Below, in pieces: positions 24,740-34,468 of a stretch of 39,605 bases of DNA. Under the pieces are notes generated by a model. That model saw nothing but the letters and a program-made list of their open reading frames with translations. It searched no databases and was not told the DNA's origin. The stretch is taken from contig DEKP01000037.1 in assembly GCA_002353935.1 (NCBI GenBank), forward strand, positions 1 through 39,605, written 5' to 3'. A program made the translations under genes and the position numbers. Positions within the stretch are counted from its first letter, which is position 1. Each line of letters opens with the position of its first letter. This stretch comes from Ruminococcaceae bacterium UBA2719 (lineage in GTDB: Bacteria > Bacillota > Clostridia > Oscillospirales > Acutalibacteraceae).

Positions 24740-26230
24740 ATGTTTAAGGGTATAACTAAACGCTGGATCATAAACACCTTCAGCGTGATTTTGGCTATCA
24801 TTATACTTTTGATAGTATGCCTTTCTATTACCGTAAAATCTCTCTATTACAATAACATCGAGCGAAATCTTACAAACTGCTCCGCAGAAATTTCCAAAGT
24901 ATTTGAAAATTATCAGTCTGATTCAACAACAAATTTTCTTAATGCTGCTACAGATTATGCTCAAAATTTTGAATATAAATATAATATGGAAGTGCAAGTT
25001 ATAAACGCTTCCGGCAGAATTGCATTCACATCAACCGGATATGACATGGACGAAGAACAGATTGTTCCGGACTTTGAAAAAGCACTTTCAAGTGATGGCG
25101 GTTTCGCTCAGTGGATAGGAAAAGCTCCATCTAACGAAAAAGTTATGGCTGTAACTCAAGTAATAAAAAATTCCGAAGGTACAGCTTTGGGTGCTGTAAG
25201 ATATGTTTCATCGCTTTCAGCTGCAAACTTCAATATTTTTATTATTACTCTTATCGCCGTTTTTGTCGGTCTTATCATAATTTTCTGTGTTGCTCTATCC
25301 GGCAATTTTTTTATCCGTTCAATAGTAAAACCCGTTCGTGAAATGAGCGAAACCTCTAAACGAATTGCTCAAGGCGACTTTAACGCAACGCTTGATAAAA
25401 TGTATGATGATGAAATCGGTGATTTGTGCGATTCTATAAACGATATGGCACATGAGCTGGACGCATCTGAAAAATTGAAAAATGATTTTATCTCCCGCGT
25501 ATCACATGAGCTAAGAACCCCTTTGACAGCTATAAAAGGCTGGGCAGAAACCATGCAATACGGTGTGCCGGATCGAATAACGCTTGAAAAAGGCATGAGC
25601 GTTATTGTAAAAGAAAGCTCCCGCCTTACAAGTATGGTTGAAGAACTGCTTGATTTTTCAAAATTGCAATCCGGAAGACTCACCTTACAAATGGAACGCA
25701 TGGATATACTTGCCGAAATTGACGAAGCTATATATATGCTCAAAGAACGGGCTATATCAGAAGGCAAACATTTGCTCTATGACGAACCCGAAAATATGCC
25801 GGCAGTATACGGAGATAAAAACAGACTTAAACAAGTATTTATCAATGTTCTCGATAACGCTCTCAAATATACGGTCAAAGGCGGAATGATAGGCGTTCAG
25901 GTATATCACGACTTTAAAGAAGATATGATTAAAATAATAGTGGCCGATAACGGCTGCGGCATTGATCCGGAGGACCTTCCAAAAGTAAAAGATAAATTTT
26001 ACAAAGCTAATCAAAAAATAAGCGGTTCAGGTATTGGTCTTGCTCTTGCAAATGAGATTATAGCCTTGCATAAAGGAACCCTTGATATTGAAAGTTCTTT
26101 GGAAGTCGGCACAACCGTTACAATAAGCCTTCCGATATATAAAGAAACAAACCTCTTGAATTCACAAGAATCTAATATAGTAGAACCCGTCATAGACACA
26201 GAAAAGGATTCTGAACAAAATTATAAATAA
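24740..26230 (+). CDS. Sensor histidine kinase
   Basis: This 496-residue membrane kinase has TM1 about 9-31, an extracytoplasmic sensor of about 130 residues (32-164), TM2 about 165-187 and a HAMP linker (about 188-243). The HisKA box FISRVSHELRTPLTAIKG has phospho-His256. The ATPase domain shows N (FINVLDNALKYT), G1 (VADNGCGIDPEDL), F (KFYKAN) and G2 (GSGIGLALANEI) boxes. It resembles WalK/PhoR-type kinases, but has no visible PAS domain. GGGGGGATTGA precedes the ATG. With the upstream regulator and lipoprotein it forms a likely three-gene signalling unit. Confidence 0.95.
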   Translation: MFKGITKRWIINTFSVILAIIILLIVCLSITVKSLYYNNIERNLTNCSAEISKVFENYQSDSTTNFLNAATDYAQNFEYKYNMEVQVINASGRIAFTSTGYDMDEEQIVPDFEKALSSDGGFAQWIGKAPSNEKVMAVTQVIKNSEGTALGAVRYVSSLSAANFNIFIITLIAVFVGLIIIFCVALSGNFFIRSIVKPVREMSETSKRIAQGDFNATLDKMYDDEIGDLCDSINDMAHELDASEKLKNDFISRVSHELRTPLTAIKGWAETMQYGVPDRITLEKGMSVIVKESSRLTSMVEELLDFSKLQSGRLTLQMERMDILAEIDEAIYMLKERAISEGKHLLYDEPENMPAVYGDKNRLKQVFINVLDNALKYTVKGGMIGVQVYHDFKEDMIKIIVADNGCGIDPEDLPKVKDKFYKANQKISGSGIGLALANEIIALHKGTLDIESSLEVGTTVTISLPIYKETNLLNSQESNIVEPVIDTEKDSEQNYK

Positions 26231-26249
26231 AATGGAAAGGACAGCACAT

Positions 26250-27239
26250 ATGCCTAAAGAAAACATAAAACAACATAAAATAACATCCATCGGTGGCAGC
26301 GCTCTTATCGAGGGCATTATGATGAGAGGTCCAAAGCGCACTACGGTAGCAATTAGGACCGGTGAAAATGATATATACACAGAGGATTTGAACGTATCTT
26401 TCCTTTCCCATAAAAATAAAATCAGCAAACTGCCCATTATTCGCGGAGTCATCGGACTTATTGACTCTATGCGACTAAGCTACAAAGCGCTTGAAATATC
26501 AGCTAACAAAGCAATGGAATCTGCCGAATTCGAAGAAGAACCTTCCAAATTTGAAAAATGGATAACAGATAAATTCGGAGATAAACTAATGAACATAATT
26601 ATGGTTATCGCTACCGTTTTTGGTGTCGCGGTAGCTATCGGTCTGTTTTGGTTTCTCCCCACTTATCTATATAAACTTTTATGCCTTGCTTTTCCGGCAA
26701 TTGAGGGAGTGGTACTGCTTCAATCAGTTTTTGAGGGCATATTAAAAATTGCTTTATTCCTTTTATATATAGTTATTGTTTCCAAGCTCGAAGATATGAA
26801 ACGTGTGTTTATGTATCACGGAGCCGAACATAAAACCATTTTCTGCTATGAAAACGATGAGGAATTAACAGTTGAAAACGTTAAAAAGCAGAGAAGATTC
26901 CACCCCAGATGCGGAACTTCATTTTTAGTTGTAACCCTTATTCTCGGAATTTTAGCCGGATTGTTCATCCCCCCCGCTCCGTTTGGAGTCTATGCTTTGC
27001 GTCCCGTATTTAAAATTCTTATCCTACCTATTATGATAGGCCTTGGATATGAAGTAATCAAATTTTGCGGACGCCGTGATAATGCCCTAACCCGAATTTT
27101 AGCTGCTCCGGGACTTTGGGCTCAGCGCATAACAACAAAAGAACCTGACGATAAAATGATTGAATGCGCTATTAAAGCTATGCAAAGCGTTATTCCCGAA
27201 GACGGTTCAGATATTATAAACAATGGCTGTTGTAAATGA
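26250..27239 (+). CDS. DUF1385 membrane protein (YqhQ-like)
   Basis: This 329-residue protein begins MPKENIKQHKITSIGGSALI and has IEGIMMRGPKRTTVAIR, the DUF1385 signature, followed by several hydrophobic segments (about 115-190 and 225-270). VFMYHGAEHKTIFCYE and RFHPRCGTSFLVV are conserved family motifs with His/Cys residues that might bind metal. The ATG at 26250 is preferred over one at 26232 because AAAGGA (26236-26241) lies between them at correct spacing. It precedes and overlaps prmC, a conserved pairing in Firmicutes. Its function is unknown. Confidence 0.85.
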   Translation: MPKENIKQHKITSIGGSALIEGIMMRGPKRTTVAIRTGENDIYTEDLNVSFLSHKNKISKLPIIRGVIGLIDSMRLSYKALEISANKAMESAEFEEEPSKFEKWITDKFGDKLMNIIMVIATVFGVAVAIGLFWFLPTYLYKLLCLAFPAIEGVVLLQSVFEGILKIALFLLYIVIVSKLEDMKRVFMYHGAEHKTIFCYENDEELTVENVKKQRRFHPRCGTSFLVVTLILGILAGLFIPPAPFGVYALRPVFKILILPIMIGLGYEVIKFCGRRDNALTRILAAPGLWAQRITTKEPDDKMIECAIKAMQSVIPEDGSDIINNGCCK

Positions 27240-28071
27240 TGTTAAAAACGCGGCGCTTAAAGCTCTTAAAGAAAACAATATTGAAAGTGCTGAATCAGAT
27301 TGCTATGAAATTCTGAAAAAAGTTTTATCCGTAGACAAAGTAACTCTCATCAATCATAAAAATGATTCTGTAAGCGATAAAAATTACAGCGACATTATGT
27401 CTATGGTAAACCGCAGAATAAACGGTGAACCTATTCAATATATAATAGGATCCTGGAGCTTTTTAGGACGTGAATATTTTGTCGGCGAAGGGGTTCTTAT
27501 TCCACGGGATGATACTGAAGTTGTCTTGGAAAAAGCCTTTGATTTTATGAGCCAACACAAATGCAAAAACGCTCTGGATCTCTGCTCGGGCTCGGGCATA
27601 ATCGCTGTGTCAATTAAACTCAAATATAAAAACTGTTCAGTGTTTGCGGTAGAAAAATCTAAACAGGCGTTTGAATATCTTATCAAAAATGCTAAAAAGA
27701 ATGATGCAAAAATACATGCCGTTTGCGCTGATTTAAAAGACTGCACAGAAGAGTTTGACAATGACTTTTTCGACATTATTATTTCCAATCCGCCTTATAT
27801 AAAAACTGAGGATATAAAAAAGCTGCAAAAAGAAATTTCTTTTGAACCTAAACTTGCCCTGGACGGCGGAAAAGACGGTCTGTATTTTTACAGGAATATC
27901 ATAGATTTATATACTAAAAAACTTAAAAGCAGAGGAATGCTAGCCTTTGAAATAGGTGAAGATCAGGCTGATGCTATAAGCAAACTTTTAATACTAAACG
28001 GATATCATAACATAGAAATATTTAAAGATATCCAGGGTTTTGACCGCGCCGTTACTGCTGTCAAAAATTAA
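27223..28071 (+). CDS. prmC: Release factor glutamine N5-methyltransferase PrmC
   Basis: PrmC methylates the GGQ glutamine of RF1/RF2, which boosts termination. The 282 residues have an N-terminal helical domain, GEPIQYIIGSWSFLG, then SAM-binding ALDLCSGSGIIAVSI and the catalytic SNPPYIKTEDI (NPPY motif). The GPKDGL-like segment reads LDGGKDGLYFYR. It overlaps the DUF1385 gene by 17 nt. prfA, a common neighbour, is not seen. The ORF is full length. Confidence 0.95.
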   Translation: MAVVNDVKNAALKALKENNIESAESDCYEILKKVLSVDKVTLINHKNDSVSDKNYSDIMSMVNRRINGEPIQYIIGSWSFLGREYFVGEGVLIPRDDTEVVLEKAFDFMSQHKCKNALDLCSGSGIIAVSIKLKYKNCSVFAVEKSKQAFEYLIKNAKKNDAKIHAVCADLKDCTEEFDNDFFDIIISNPPYIKTEDIKKLQKEISFEPKLALDGGKDGLYFYRNIIDLYTKKLKSRGMLAFEIGEDQADAISKLLILNGYHNIEIFKDIQGFDRAVTAVKN

Positions 28072-28168
28072 CAAACATACATATATTCCAAAACAGATTC
28101 CAACTTGCTAAATTTAAATTTTTCGTTTTGAATATTAACATAAAAATAAATTTCAAAAATAAATTTTA

Positions 28169-28180
28169 GGGGACAACCCC
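28169..28180 (+). other. Short hairpin just before the recA ribosome site
   Basis: GGGG-ACAA-CCCC forms a 4-bp stem about 10 nt upstream of AAGGAGA. It may shape access to the recA start. No SOS (LexA) box was found in the 130-nt spacer. Confidence 0.3.
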
Positions 28181-28201
28181 ATAAAGATAAGGAGACATAT
28201 T

Positions 28202-29332
28202 ATGGCTGTTGATAAAAACAAAGCTCTTGAAACCGCATTAAGCCAGATTGAAAAGCAATTCGGCAAAGGCGCCGTTATGCGTTTGGGTCAGGATTCTAAA
28301 CTAAACATAAGTCACATTTCCACAGGCTCGCTTTCACTTGATATCGCGCTTGGAATAGGAGGACTTCCACGAGGCAGAATCGTAGAAATATACGGACCTG
28401 AATCATCAGGTAAAACAACGCTCTCTCTTCATTGTATAGCAGAAGGTCAAAAGAACGGAGGTAACGTAGCGTTTATTGACGTTGAACACGCACTAGATCC
28501 TGAATATGCTGCAGCAATCGGCGTAGATGTAGATTCGTTGCTTGTATCTCAGCCCGACACAGGAGAAGACGCACTGGAAATCGCCGAAGCTCTTATTCGT
28601 TCAGGCGCTATAGATGTTATTGTAATTGACTCTGTAGCAGCACTTGTTCCAAAAGCTGAAATTGAAGGTGAAATGGGAGACTCTCATGTTGGATTGCAGG
28701 CAAGACTTATGAGCCAGGCTCTTAGAAAACTCGCCGGTGCTATATCAAAGTCTAACTGCGTAGCTATTTTTATAAATCAGCTAAGAGAAAAAGTAGGCGT
28801 TATATACGGAAGCCCCGAAGTTACCCCGGGCGGAAGAGCATTAAAGTTCTATGCATCTGTCAGAATTGATATAAGACGTGTTGAAACCTTGAAGGTAAAC
28901 GGAGAGATGATAGGCTCTAAAACAAGAGCAAAAGTTGTAAAAAATAAAATTGCTCCTCCTTTCAGAGAGGCTGAATTTGATATTATGTACGGTCAGGGAA
29001 TATCAAGAGTTGGAGAATTGCTTGACCTTGCCGTTAAGGCTGAGGTTGTGCAAAAATCCGGCGCATGGTTCAACTACGGAGAGACTCGACTCGGTCAAGG
29101 AAGAGACAATGTAAAAGAACTTCTCAAAAACGATGACGAACTTAGAGAAAAAATTGAAAAAGATTTGTGGGCAAATACTGATAAGCTTCAAACACGAGGA
29201 CCCAAAAAATCGGCCAAAGCCTCTGTAAAAGCTTTAAATACCCCTTCCTCCCCTAATGAAGAAAAAGGAAAAAAGCCTGCAAAAACTACTAAAGCAGATT
29301 CGTCAAATATTGATATCTTGGTTGAAGATTAA
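28202..29332 (+). CDS. recA: Recombinase RecA
   Basis: RecA forms filaments on single-stranded DNA, catalyses strand exchange and stimulates LexA cleavage. The 376 residues carry Walker [10 protein letters not shown] (65-73), the [19 protein letters not shown]alker B/L1 region and [15 protein letters not shown] (after L2). A basic C-terminal tail about 40 residues long ends in acidic residues. AAGGAGA lies 7 nt before the ATG. Its TAA shares an A with the recX ATG (TAATG), so the two are coupled. It heads recA-recX-rimO-pgsA. Confidence 0.98.
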   Translation: MAVDKNKALETALSQIEKQFGKGAVMRLGQDSKLNISHISTGSLSLDIALGIGGLPRGRIVEIYGPESSGKTTLSLHCIAEGQKNGGNVAFIDVEHALDPEYAAAIGVDVDSLLVSQPDTGEDALEIAEALIRSGAIDVIVIDSVAALVPKAEIEGEMGDSHVGLQARLMSQALRKLAGAISKSNCVAIFINQLREKVGVIYGSPEVTPGGRALKFYASVRIDIRRVETLKVNGEMIGSKTRAKVVKNKIAPPFREAEFDIMYGQGISRVGELLDLAVKAEVVQKSGAWFNYGETRLGQGRDNVKELLKNDDELREKIEKDLWANTDKLQTRGPKKSAKASVKALNTPSSPNEEKGKKPAKTTKADSSNIDILVED

Positions 29333-29946
29333 TGCTTATAACAGCAATAGAGCCTAAGAAAAAAGGCTTGTCCGCAGTATATATTGACGGCGAGTTTGCC
29401 ATGAAAATAGATACCGAAACTTTGATTATAAACCATATAAACATCGGTTCTGAGATTGATGATGATATCTTACACAACGTACTTATAAAATCACAGATAA
29501 ACCGCTGTAAAGAAAGAGCCTTGCGGCTGATATCATTTCGCGATCATTCAAAGCATGAGCTTTTTGAAAAACTTATACAAGACTACCCCGAAGATATAGT
29601 CAGTTCTACTATCGACCGTCTTGAACAGTTAAATCTCTTAAATGATTTTTCTTACGCAAAAAGATATGCAGCAGATCTTTCTGAGCTTAAACATCTGCCC
29701 TGTAAAGGAATTCGTCAAAAGCTGATCCAAAAAGGAATTGACCGAGATATTATTGACGAAGTGCTTGATGAATTTGAAATAGACGAACTCGAGCAAATAC
29801 GTTATATAATAAATAAAAAATACTCAAAAAAACTTGACGATGAAAAAACAAAACGCCGCGCCGTCAACGCTCTTTTAAGGCTCGGACATTCTTATCAAAA
29901 CATAAAAACCGTTATTAACGAATACACTGAATATGAGGACTTTTAA
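29332..29946 (+). CDS. recX: Regulatory protein RecX
   Basis: RecX binds RecA filaments and modulates their activity. The 204 residues have three helical RecX repeats after an N-terminal beta segment ([20 protein letters not shown]). Landmarks are RALRLISFRDHSKHELFEKL, LNDFSYAKRYAADL and the GIRQKLIQKGID segment. It starts in the recA stop codon (TAATG) and ends directly before rimO. It is the normal family length and the usual recA neighbour. Confidence 0.94.
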   Translation: MLITAIEPKKKGLSAVYIDGEFAMKIDTETLIINHINIGSEIDDDILHNVLIKSQINRCKERALRLISFRDHSKHELFEKLIQDYPEDIVSSTIDRLEQLNLLNDFSYAKRYAADLSELKHLPCKGIRQKLIQKGIDRDIIDEVLDEFEIDELEQIRYIINKKYSKKLDDEKTKRRAVNALLRLGHSYQNIKTVINEYTEYEDF

Positions 29947-31272
29947 ATGTCAAATACCGTAGGAATTATTTCTCTCGGATGCGCTAAAAATCGCGTTGAC
30001 GCTGAGATCATGATGTACAATTTAAGAAAAGGCGGATTCATCTTGATAGAAGACGCTGCATGCGCCGACGTCGCGATTATAAATACCTGCGGCTTTATAG
30101 AATCGGCAAAGCAAGAAAGCATAAATGAGATTTTAGAACTTTTAGAGCTCAAAAAAGAAGGAAAAATCAAAGCTATCATTGTAACCGGATGCCTTGCACA
30201 GCGATATAACTCTCAAATTATTCAAGAGCTCGATCAGGTTGATGCCGTTATAGGCATCGGAGAAAATGAAAACATCTGTGATGTAATTAACAGAGCCTTA
30301 AACGGCGAAAAAATTGAGCGTTTTCCCGATAAAATGAATTTATCTCTAGACGGCGGCAGAATACAGTCAACACCACAGCATTGGGCATACTTAAGAGTAG
30401 CCGACGGCTGTGACAACTGTTGTACATACTGTGCTATACCACTTATACGCGGAAAATTCAGAAGCAGAAAAATGGAAAATATAATTGAAGAAGCTAAAAA
30501 ACTTGTTGAAAACGGAGTCAAAGAGCTCAATGTTATAGCTCAAGATACAACTCGTTACGGCGAAGATATATACGGTAAGCTGATGTTGCCAAAACTTTTA
30601 AGAGAATTGTGCAAAATCGACAAGCTTCATTGGATAAGAATTTTATACTGTTATCCTGACAGAATAACCGATGAGCTGATACAAACCATAAAAGAGGAAG
30701 AAAAAATTGTAAACTATATTGATCTTCCTTTACAACACTGTAACGGCGATATTTTAAAGAAAATGAACCGTAACGGCGATAAAAAATCGCTGTCAGAATT
30801 AATTGAAAAAATCCGTAAAAATATTCCCGACGTAGTGCTCAGAACTACTCTTATCACAGGCTTTCCTACAGAGAGCACAGAGCAGTTTGAAGAGCTCTCA
30901 TCCTTTGTAAACGAAATAGGTTTTGATCGTCTTGGATGCTTTGCTTATTCTCAGGAAGAAGATACTCCCGCAGCCATAATGGAAGGGCAAATTGATGAAG
31001 AAATCAAAAAAGACCGCGCACGAATTATTTCTGAACAGCAGGCTCTGATTATGGAAAGCTTCTGCGAAAAACAAATATCAAAAACCATAGAAGTGATGGT
31101 TGACGGATATGACAGATATGCCGAGTGCTATTTTGGCAGAAGCCGTTTTGATGCGCCCGAAGTAGATCCGTGCGTATTCTTCAAAACTAAAACAAAACCC
31201 AAACCCGGAGATTTAGTACAGGTTAAAATAACCGATTTTATAGACTGTGATCTTATTGGAGAAATGGTATGA
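29947..31272 (+). CDS. rimO: Ribosomal protein S12 methylthiotransferase RimO
   Basis: RimO is a radical-SAM enzyme that methylthiolates an aspartate of ribosomal protein S12. The 441 residues contain an N-terminal UPF0004 domain with cluster cysteines at 12 (SLGCAKN), 48 and 82. A radical-SAM core follows with CDNCCTYC (Cys155, 159, 162), then a C-terminal TRAM domain. The ATG directly follows the recX stop. The end overlaps pgsA by 4 nt. Full length; the assignment versus MiaB is supported by the SLGCAKNRVDAE start typical of RimO. Confidence 0.96.
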   Translation: MSNTVGIISLGCAKNRVDAEIMMYNLRKGGFILIEDAACADVAIINTCGFIESAKQESINEILELLELKKEGKIKAIIVTGCLAQRYNSQIIQELDQVDAVIGIGENENICDVINRALNGEKIERFPDKMNLSLDGGRIQSTPQHWAYLRVADGCDNCCTYCAIPLIRGKFRSRKMENIIEEAKKLVENGVKELNVIAQDTTRYGEDIYGKLMLPKLLRELCKIDKLHWIRILYCYPDRITDELIQTIKEEEKIVNYIDLPLQHCNGDILKKMNRNGDKKSLSELIEKIRKNIPDVVLRTTLITGFPTESTEQFEELSSFVNEIGFDRLGCFAYSQEEDTPAAIMEGQIDEEIKKDRARIISEQQALIMESFCEKQISKTIEVMVDGYDRYAECYFGRSRFDAPEVDPCVFFKTKTKPKPGDLVQVKITDFIDCDLIGEMV

Positions 31273-31856
31273 AAAACATGAATTTACCTAACAAGCTGAC
31301 TTTGCTGCGTATAGCTATTGTTCCGTTTATAATAGCCTCTACTTTGATTAGATTTAAATTTAACTTTTTATTGGCAGGGCTTTTGTTCGGCGCAGCGGCA
31401 ATAACCGATCTCCTGGACGGAAAAATCGCTCGCAGAGATAACCTTATCACTGATTTCGGCAAATTTGCTGATCCCCTGGCTGATAAAATACTTGTAATAT
31501 CAACACTTGTATGCTTCGTAAAACTCGTGGTGTGCGGCGCTGTTCCCGTTATCATAGTGCTTTTCAGAGAATTTGCAGTTACATCTATAAGACTTGTCGC
31601 TGCAGCGAACGGCAAGGTTGTTGCAGCCAATATATATGGAAAAATCAAGACTGTTTCTCAAATAGTCGCTATAGTCGGTATATATACGCTGTATACTGTT
31701 ATTGACATATTATCTTTCTTTAATTTAGATAATATCGTTGTACGTGATATATTTAATACTATAGGACAGGTTCTTGTATGGATATCTACTGTATTTGCAG
31801 TTATTTCAGGTATAAAATATATTATAGATAACAAAGAATGTATAAAAGATATGTAA
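31269..31856 (+). CDS. pgsA: CDP-diacylglycerol-glycerol-3-phosphate phosphatidyltransferase
   Basis: PgsA makes phosphatidylglycerol phosphate at the membrane. The 195 residues include the CDP-alcohol phosphotransferase motif D-x2-D-G-x2-A-R-x8-G-x3-D-x3-D as TDLLDGKIARRDNLITDFGK followed by FADPLADK (about 45-70). About five to six membrane helices follow. It begins within the rimO end (ATGA overlap), a conserved Firmicutes order. It is the last gene before the T-box leader. Confidence 0.95.
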   Translation: MKNMNLPNKLTLLRIAIVPFIIASTLIRFKFNFLLAGLLFGAAAITDLLDGKIARRDNLITDFGKFADPLADKILVISTLVCFVKLVVCGAVPVIIVLFREFAVTSIRLVAAANGKVVAANIYGKIKTVSQIVAIVGIYTLYTVIDILSFFNLDNIVVRDIFNTIGQVLVWISTVFAVISGIKYIIDNKECIKDM

Positions 31857-31966
31857 TCTAAAAACTAAAAGTATATCTTGTAGCATTGTACAAAATAATC
31901 ATCTGAATATTTGCGCATTATTAACTGTAAGGTCATCCTTAATACATAAAAGCCTTTTGAAAACAG

Positions 31967-31994
31967 TTGCAATTTATTAAAAAATGTATATAAT
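31967..31994 (+). promoter_or_regulatory. Promoter of the T-box cysE-cysS transcript
   Basis: TTGCAA (31967-31972), a 16-bp spacer and a perfect TATAAT (31989-31994). Predicted start near 32001, at the beginning of the T-box structure. Confidence 0.75.
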
Positions 31995-32000
31995 GATAAT

Positions 32001-32242
32001 ATAAAGCGTTGATCGGGAGAAGTATGAGATTCAATTCATGCAGAGAGGGCTGTGTTTGCTGGAAACAGCCTATGGAGATGAACTTTGAAATGCACCCGTG
32101 AGTCGCAGGGGGAATGCTACATTACTGCAAAAGTATCCTTGCGCGTATGCCTGCGTTAAAGGTCAAAGAGCTTTTTAGCTAAATTTGGGTGGAACCACGG
32201 CGATGTCGTCCCATATGGGAGACGTCGCATTTTTATTTTTAT
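32001..32242 (+). promoter_or_regulatory. Cysteine T-box leader
   Basis: This is a tRNA-sensing leader. Stem I carries AGAGAG and a GGAAACAGCC apical part. The specifier-loop 3' side reads GAAATGCACCC with TGC (Cys) at 32091-32093. The T-box sequence TTTGGGTGGAACCACGG lies at about 32184-32200, and a terminator stem ends in ATTTTTATTTTT. Uncharged tRNA-Cys should pair at both the specifier and the T-box bulge and favour the antiterminator. The two genes that follow are for cysteine synthesis and tRNA-Cys charging, matching the specifier. Confidence 0.93.
32200..32242 (+). terminator. T-box terminator hairpin
   Basis: GCGATGTCGTCCC and GGGAGACGTCGC form a near-perfect stem, followed by ATTTTTATTTTT. 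Its 5' side overlaps the T-box sequence, so it competes with the antiterminator. Confidence 0.88.
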
Positions 32243-32262
32243 ATAAAGTTTAGGAGTATATC

Positions 32263-32898
32263 ATGTTCAAAACGATAAAGGCAGATCTACAGTCTGTAAT
32301 GGACAAAGACCCTGCTGCAAGATCAAAGTTAGAAGTGTTTTTTCTCTATTCGGGATACAAAGCAGTTAGAAAATATCGCCGCGCACACTGGTTTTATCAG
32401 CATAATATGAAGTTTATAGCACGATTCCTTTCGCAGCGCGCAAGAAATAAGACCGGAATCGAAATTCACCCTGCCGCTACCATAGGTAAAGGTCTTGTTA
32501 TAGACCACGGTATGGGCGTTGTTATAGGCGAAACAACTGTGATTGGCGACAACTGTCTTATATATCAAAATGTTACCTTAGGAGGTACAGGAAAAGATCA
32601 CGGCAAACGCCACCCTACCTTAGGTAACAATGTTATGGTCGGCGCAGGAGCAAAGGTCTTAGGTCCTTTTACTGTCGGAGATAATGCTATGATTGCCGCA
32701 GGCGCTGTGGTACTAAGCGAAGTACCGCCAAATTCAACAGCTGTTGGTATACCGGCAAGAATTGTTAAAATAAACGGCAAACGTACGGATGTGCTCGATC
32801 AAATCCACTACAGCGATCCCGTTGCACTTGAATTATGCAAAATGCAGGCAGAAATTGATAGTCTTAAAAAGGAAGTTGAAAAAAATGATACTGTATAA
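32263..32898 (+). CDS. cysE: Serine O-acetyltransferase
   Basis: CysE acetylates serine with acetyl-CoA, the committed step to cysteine. The 211 residues have an N-terminal helical part and a left-handed beta-helix of hexapeptide repeats with [30 protein letters not shown] and [15 protein letters not shown]. The active-site His is in IDHG and HGKRHP. It is shorter than E. coli CysE, as in many Firmicutes. TAGGAG precedes the ATG at 32263. It overlaps cysS by 14 nt, so the pair is co-translated and under T-box control. Confidence 0.96.
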   Translation: MFKTIKADLQSVMDKDPAARSKLEVFFLYSGYKAVRKYRRAHWFYQHNMKFIARFLSQRARNKTGIEIHPAATIGKGLVIDHGMGVVIGETTVIGDNCLIYQNVTLGGTGKDHGKRHPTLGNNVMVGAGAKVLGPFTVGDNAMIAAGAVVLSEVPPNSTAVGIPARIVKINGKRTDVLDQIHYSDPVALELCKMQAEIDSLKKEVEKNDTV

Positions 32899-34297
32899 CA
32901 CACTGGGAAATTCCAAACAAGAGTTTGTACCAAATGAACAGGGAAAAGTTAAAATGTACACCTGCGGTCCTACTGTATATCACTACGCTCATATTGGCAA
33001 TCTGCGCACCTATATTATGGAGGATGTGCTGGAAAAATATTTACGCTATGTGGGATATGATGTAAAAAGAGTTATGAATATCACAGACGTTGGACATTTG
33101 TCGTCTGACGCCGATACAGGCGAAGATAAGATGCTCAAAGGTGCAAAACGTGAACACAAAACCGTAATGGAAATCGCTAAATTTTATACCGACGCTTTTT
33201 TCACAGACTGTAAAAAGCTCAATATCAAAACTCCCGATATTGTTGAGTCTGCAACAAACTGCATAGATGAATTTATAAACATGATATCTGTTTTGCTAGA
33301 GAAAGGCTATGCGTATATCGCTGGCGGAAATGTGTATTTTGATACCTCAAAGCTTGATACATACTATGTATTCGGCAATCAAAATGAAGATGAGCTTCAA
33401 GTAGGCGTAAGAGACGACGTTGATGAAGATAAAAACAAGAAAAACAAAACCGATTTCGTATTATGGTTTACAAAATCAAAATTTGATTCACAAGAACTCA
33501 AGTGGGACAGCCCCTGGGGTATCGGCTATCCCGGATGGCACATAGAGTGCTCTTCTATAAGCATAAAACACGCCGGCGAATATCTTGACATTCACTGCGG
33601 CGGTGTTGACAACGCTTTTCCCCATCACACCAACGAAATTGCTCAGTCAGAAGCTTTTTTAGGTCACAAGTGGTGCAACTACTGGTTTCATGTGCTTCAT
33701 CTGCTCGACAACAGCGGAAAAATGAGCAAATCAAAAGGAGAATTTTTAACGGTTTCACTGCTGGAAGAAAAAGATTATAATCCTCTCGCCTACCGTATGT
33801 TCTGCCTGCAGTCGCATTACAGAAAGCCGCTGACCTTCAGCTTTGAAAATCTTGATAATACTGTTTTATCATATAATAAACTAAAAAACCGCATATCTAA
33901 GCTAAACCCAGCAAACGACGAAATTGACAAACAAAAAGCCCAAAAATATATCAAAGATTTCAAATCAGCTCTTGACAACGATCTTAACACTTCTTTGGCA
34001 ATTACCGCAGTTTATGATGTACTCAAAAGTGATTTGAATGATTCAACAAAGCTTTACTTAATTAACGATTTTGACCGTGTGCTTTCGCTTGATTTAACAA
34101 AATTTGATGATAATTCCAAAAAATCAGAATCGTTAGATATTGATACCCAAAAAGTAGAAGAACTCATAAACCGCAGACTACTTGCAAAGCGCGAAAAAAA
34201 CTATGCTCTTGCGGACCAAATCCGTGATGAGCTAAAATCTATGCACATCATCATAAAAGACTCAAAAGACGGTACAACATGGGAAATTGAAAACTAA
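32885..34297 (+). CDS. cysS: Cysteinyl-tRNA synthetase
   Basis: CysS charges tRNA-Cys. The 470 residues include the zinc ligand region MYTCGPTVY (Cys27), HIGN (36-39, the class I HIGH motif), WHIECSSIS and [10 protein letters not shown] (further zinc ligands), and KMSKSKG. A C-terminal DALR domain follows. The ATG at 32885 is inside the end of cysE with AAGGAAG upstream. An earlier in-frame ATG lies well inside cysE and adds sequence foreign to the family. The normal length is kept. Confidence 0.96.
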   Translation: MILYNTLGNSKQEFVPNEQGKVKMYTCGPTVYHYAHIGNLRTYIMEDVLEKYLRYVGYDVKRVMNITDVGHLSSDADTGEDKMLKGAKREHKTVMEIAKFYTDAFFTDCKKLNIKTPDIVESATNCIDEFINMISVLLEKGYAYIAGGNVYFDTSKLDTYYVFGNQNEDELQVGVRDDVDEDKNKKNKTDFVLWFTKSKFDSQELKWDSPWGIGYPGWHIECSSISIKHAGEYLDIHCGGVDNAFPHHTNEIAQSEAFLGHKWCNYWFHVLHLLDNSGKMSKSKGEFLTVSLLEEKDYNPLAYRMFCLQSHYRKPLTFSFENLDNTVLSYNKLKNRISKLNPANDEIDKQKAQKYIKDFKSALDNDLNTSLAITAVYDVLKSDLNDSTKLYLINDFDRVLSLDLTKFDDNSKKSESLDIDTQKVEELINRRLLAKREKNYALADQIRDELKSMHIIIKDSKDGTTWEIEN

Positions 34298-34320
34298 ACT
34301 TAATAAACTTAAATATTCAA

Positions 34321-34360
34321 TATAATTAATACCACCCATATACGGGTGGTATTAATTATA
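34321..34360 (+). terminator. Terminator-like hairpin after cysS
   Basis: A perfect 17-bp stem (34321-34337 with 34344-34360) with a 6-nt loop, 23 nt past the cysS stop. The right arm is T-rich but no separate T-run follows. Confidence 0.65.
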
Positions 34361-34437
34361 TAACAAAAGATTACATAGTTAGTTTTTCTACAATATACAA
34401 ATTCAGGCTTTTTATAAATCACTTCTATTTTCTTTGA

Positions 34438-34460
34438 CTCCAACATAAAATTTGTTGGAG
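34438..34460 (+). promoter_or_regulatory. Hairpin covering the deacetylase ribosome site
   Basis: CTCCAACA and TGTTGGAG are a perfect 8-bp inverted repeat with a 7-nt loop. The right arm contains the start of the TTGGAGGGA Shine-Dalgarno for the ATG at 34469, so the fold could block translation. Confidence 0.5.
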
Positions 34461-34468
34461 GGATTTGG

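Noticed and set aside
28072..28201. LexA/SOS box upstream of recA
   Set aside because: I found no GAAC-N4-GTTC type site in the spacer, so SOS control cannot be claimed from this sequence.
32789..32884. Longer CysS beginning inside cysE
   Set aside because: The extra 32 residues are the out-of-frame reading of cysE and do not resemble any CysS; the ATG at 32885 has its own AAGGAAG.
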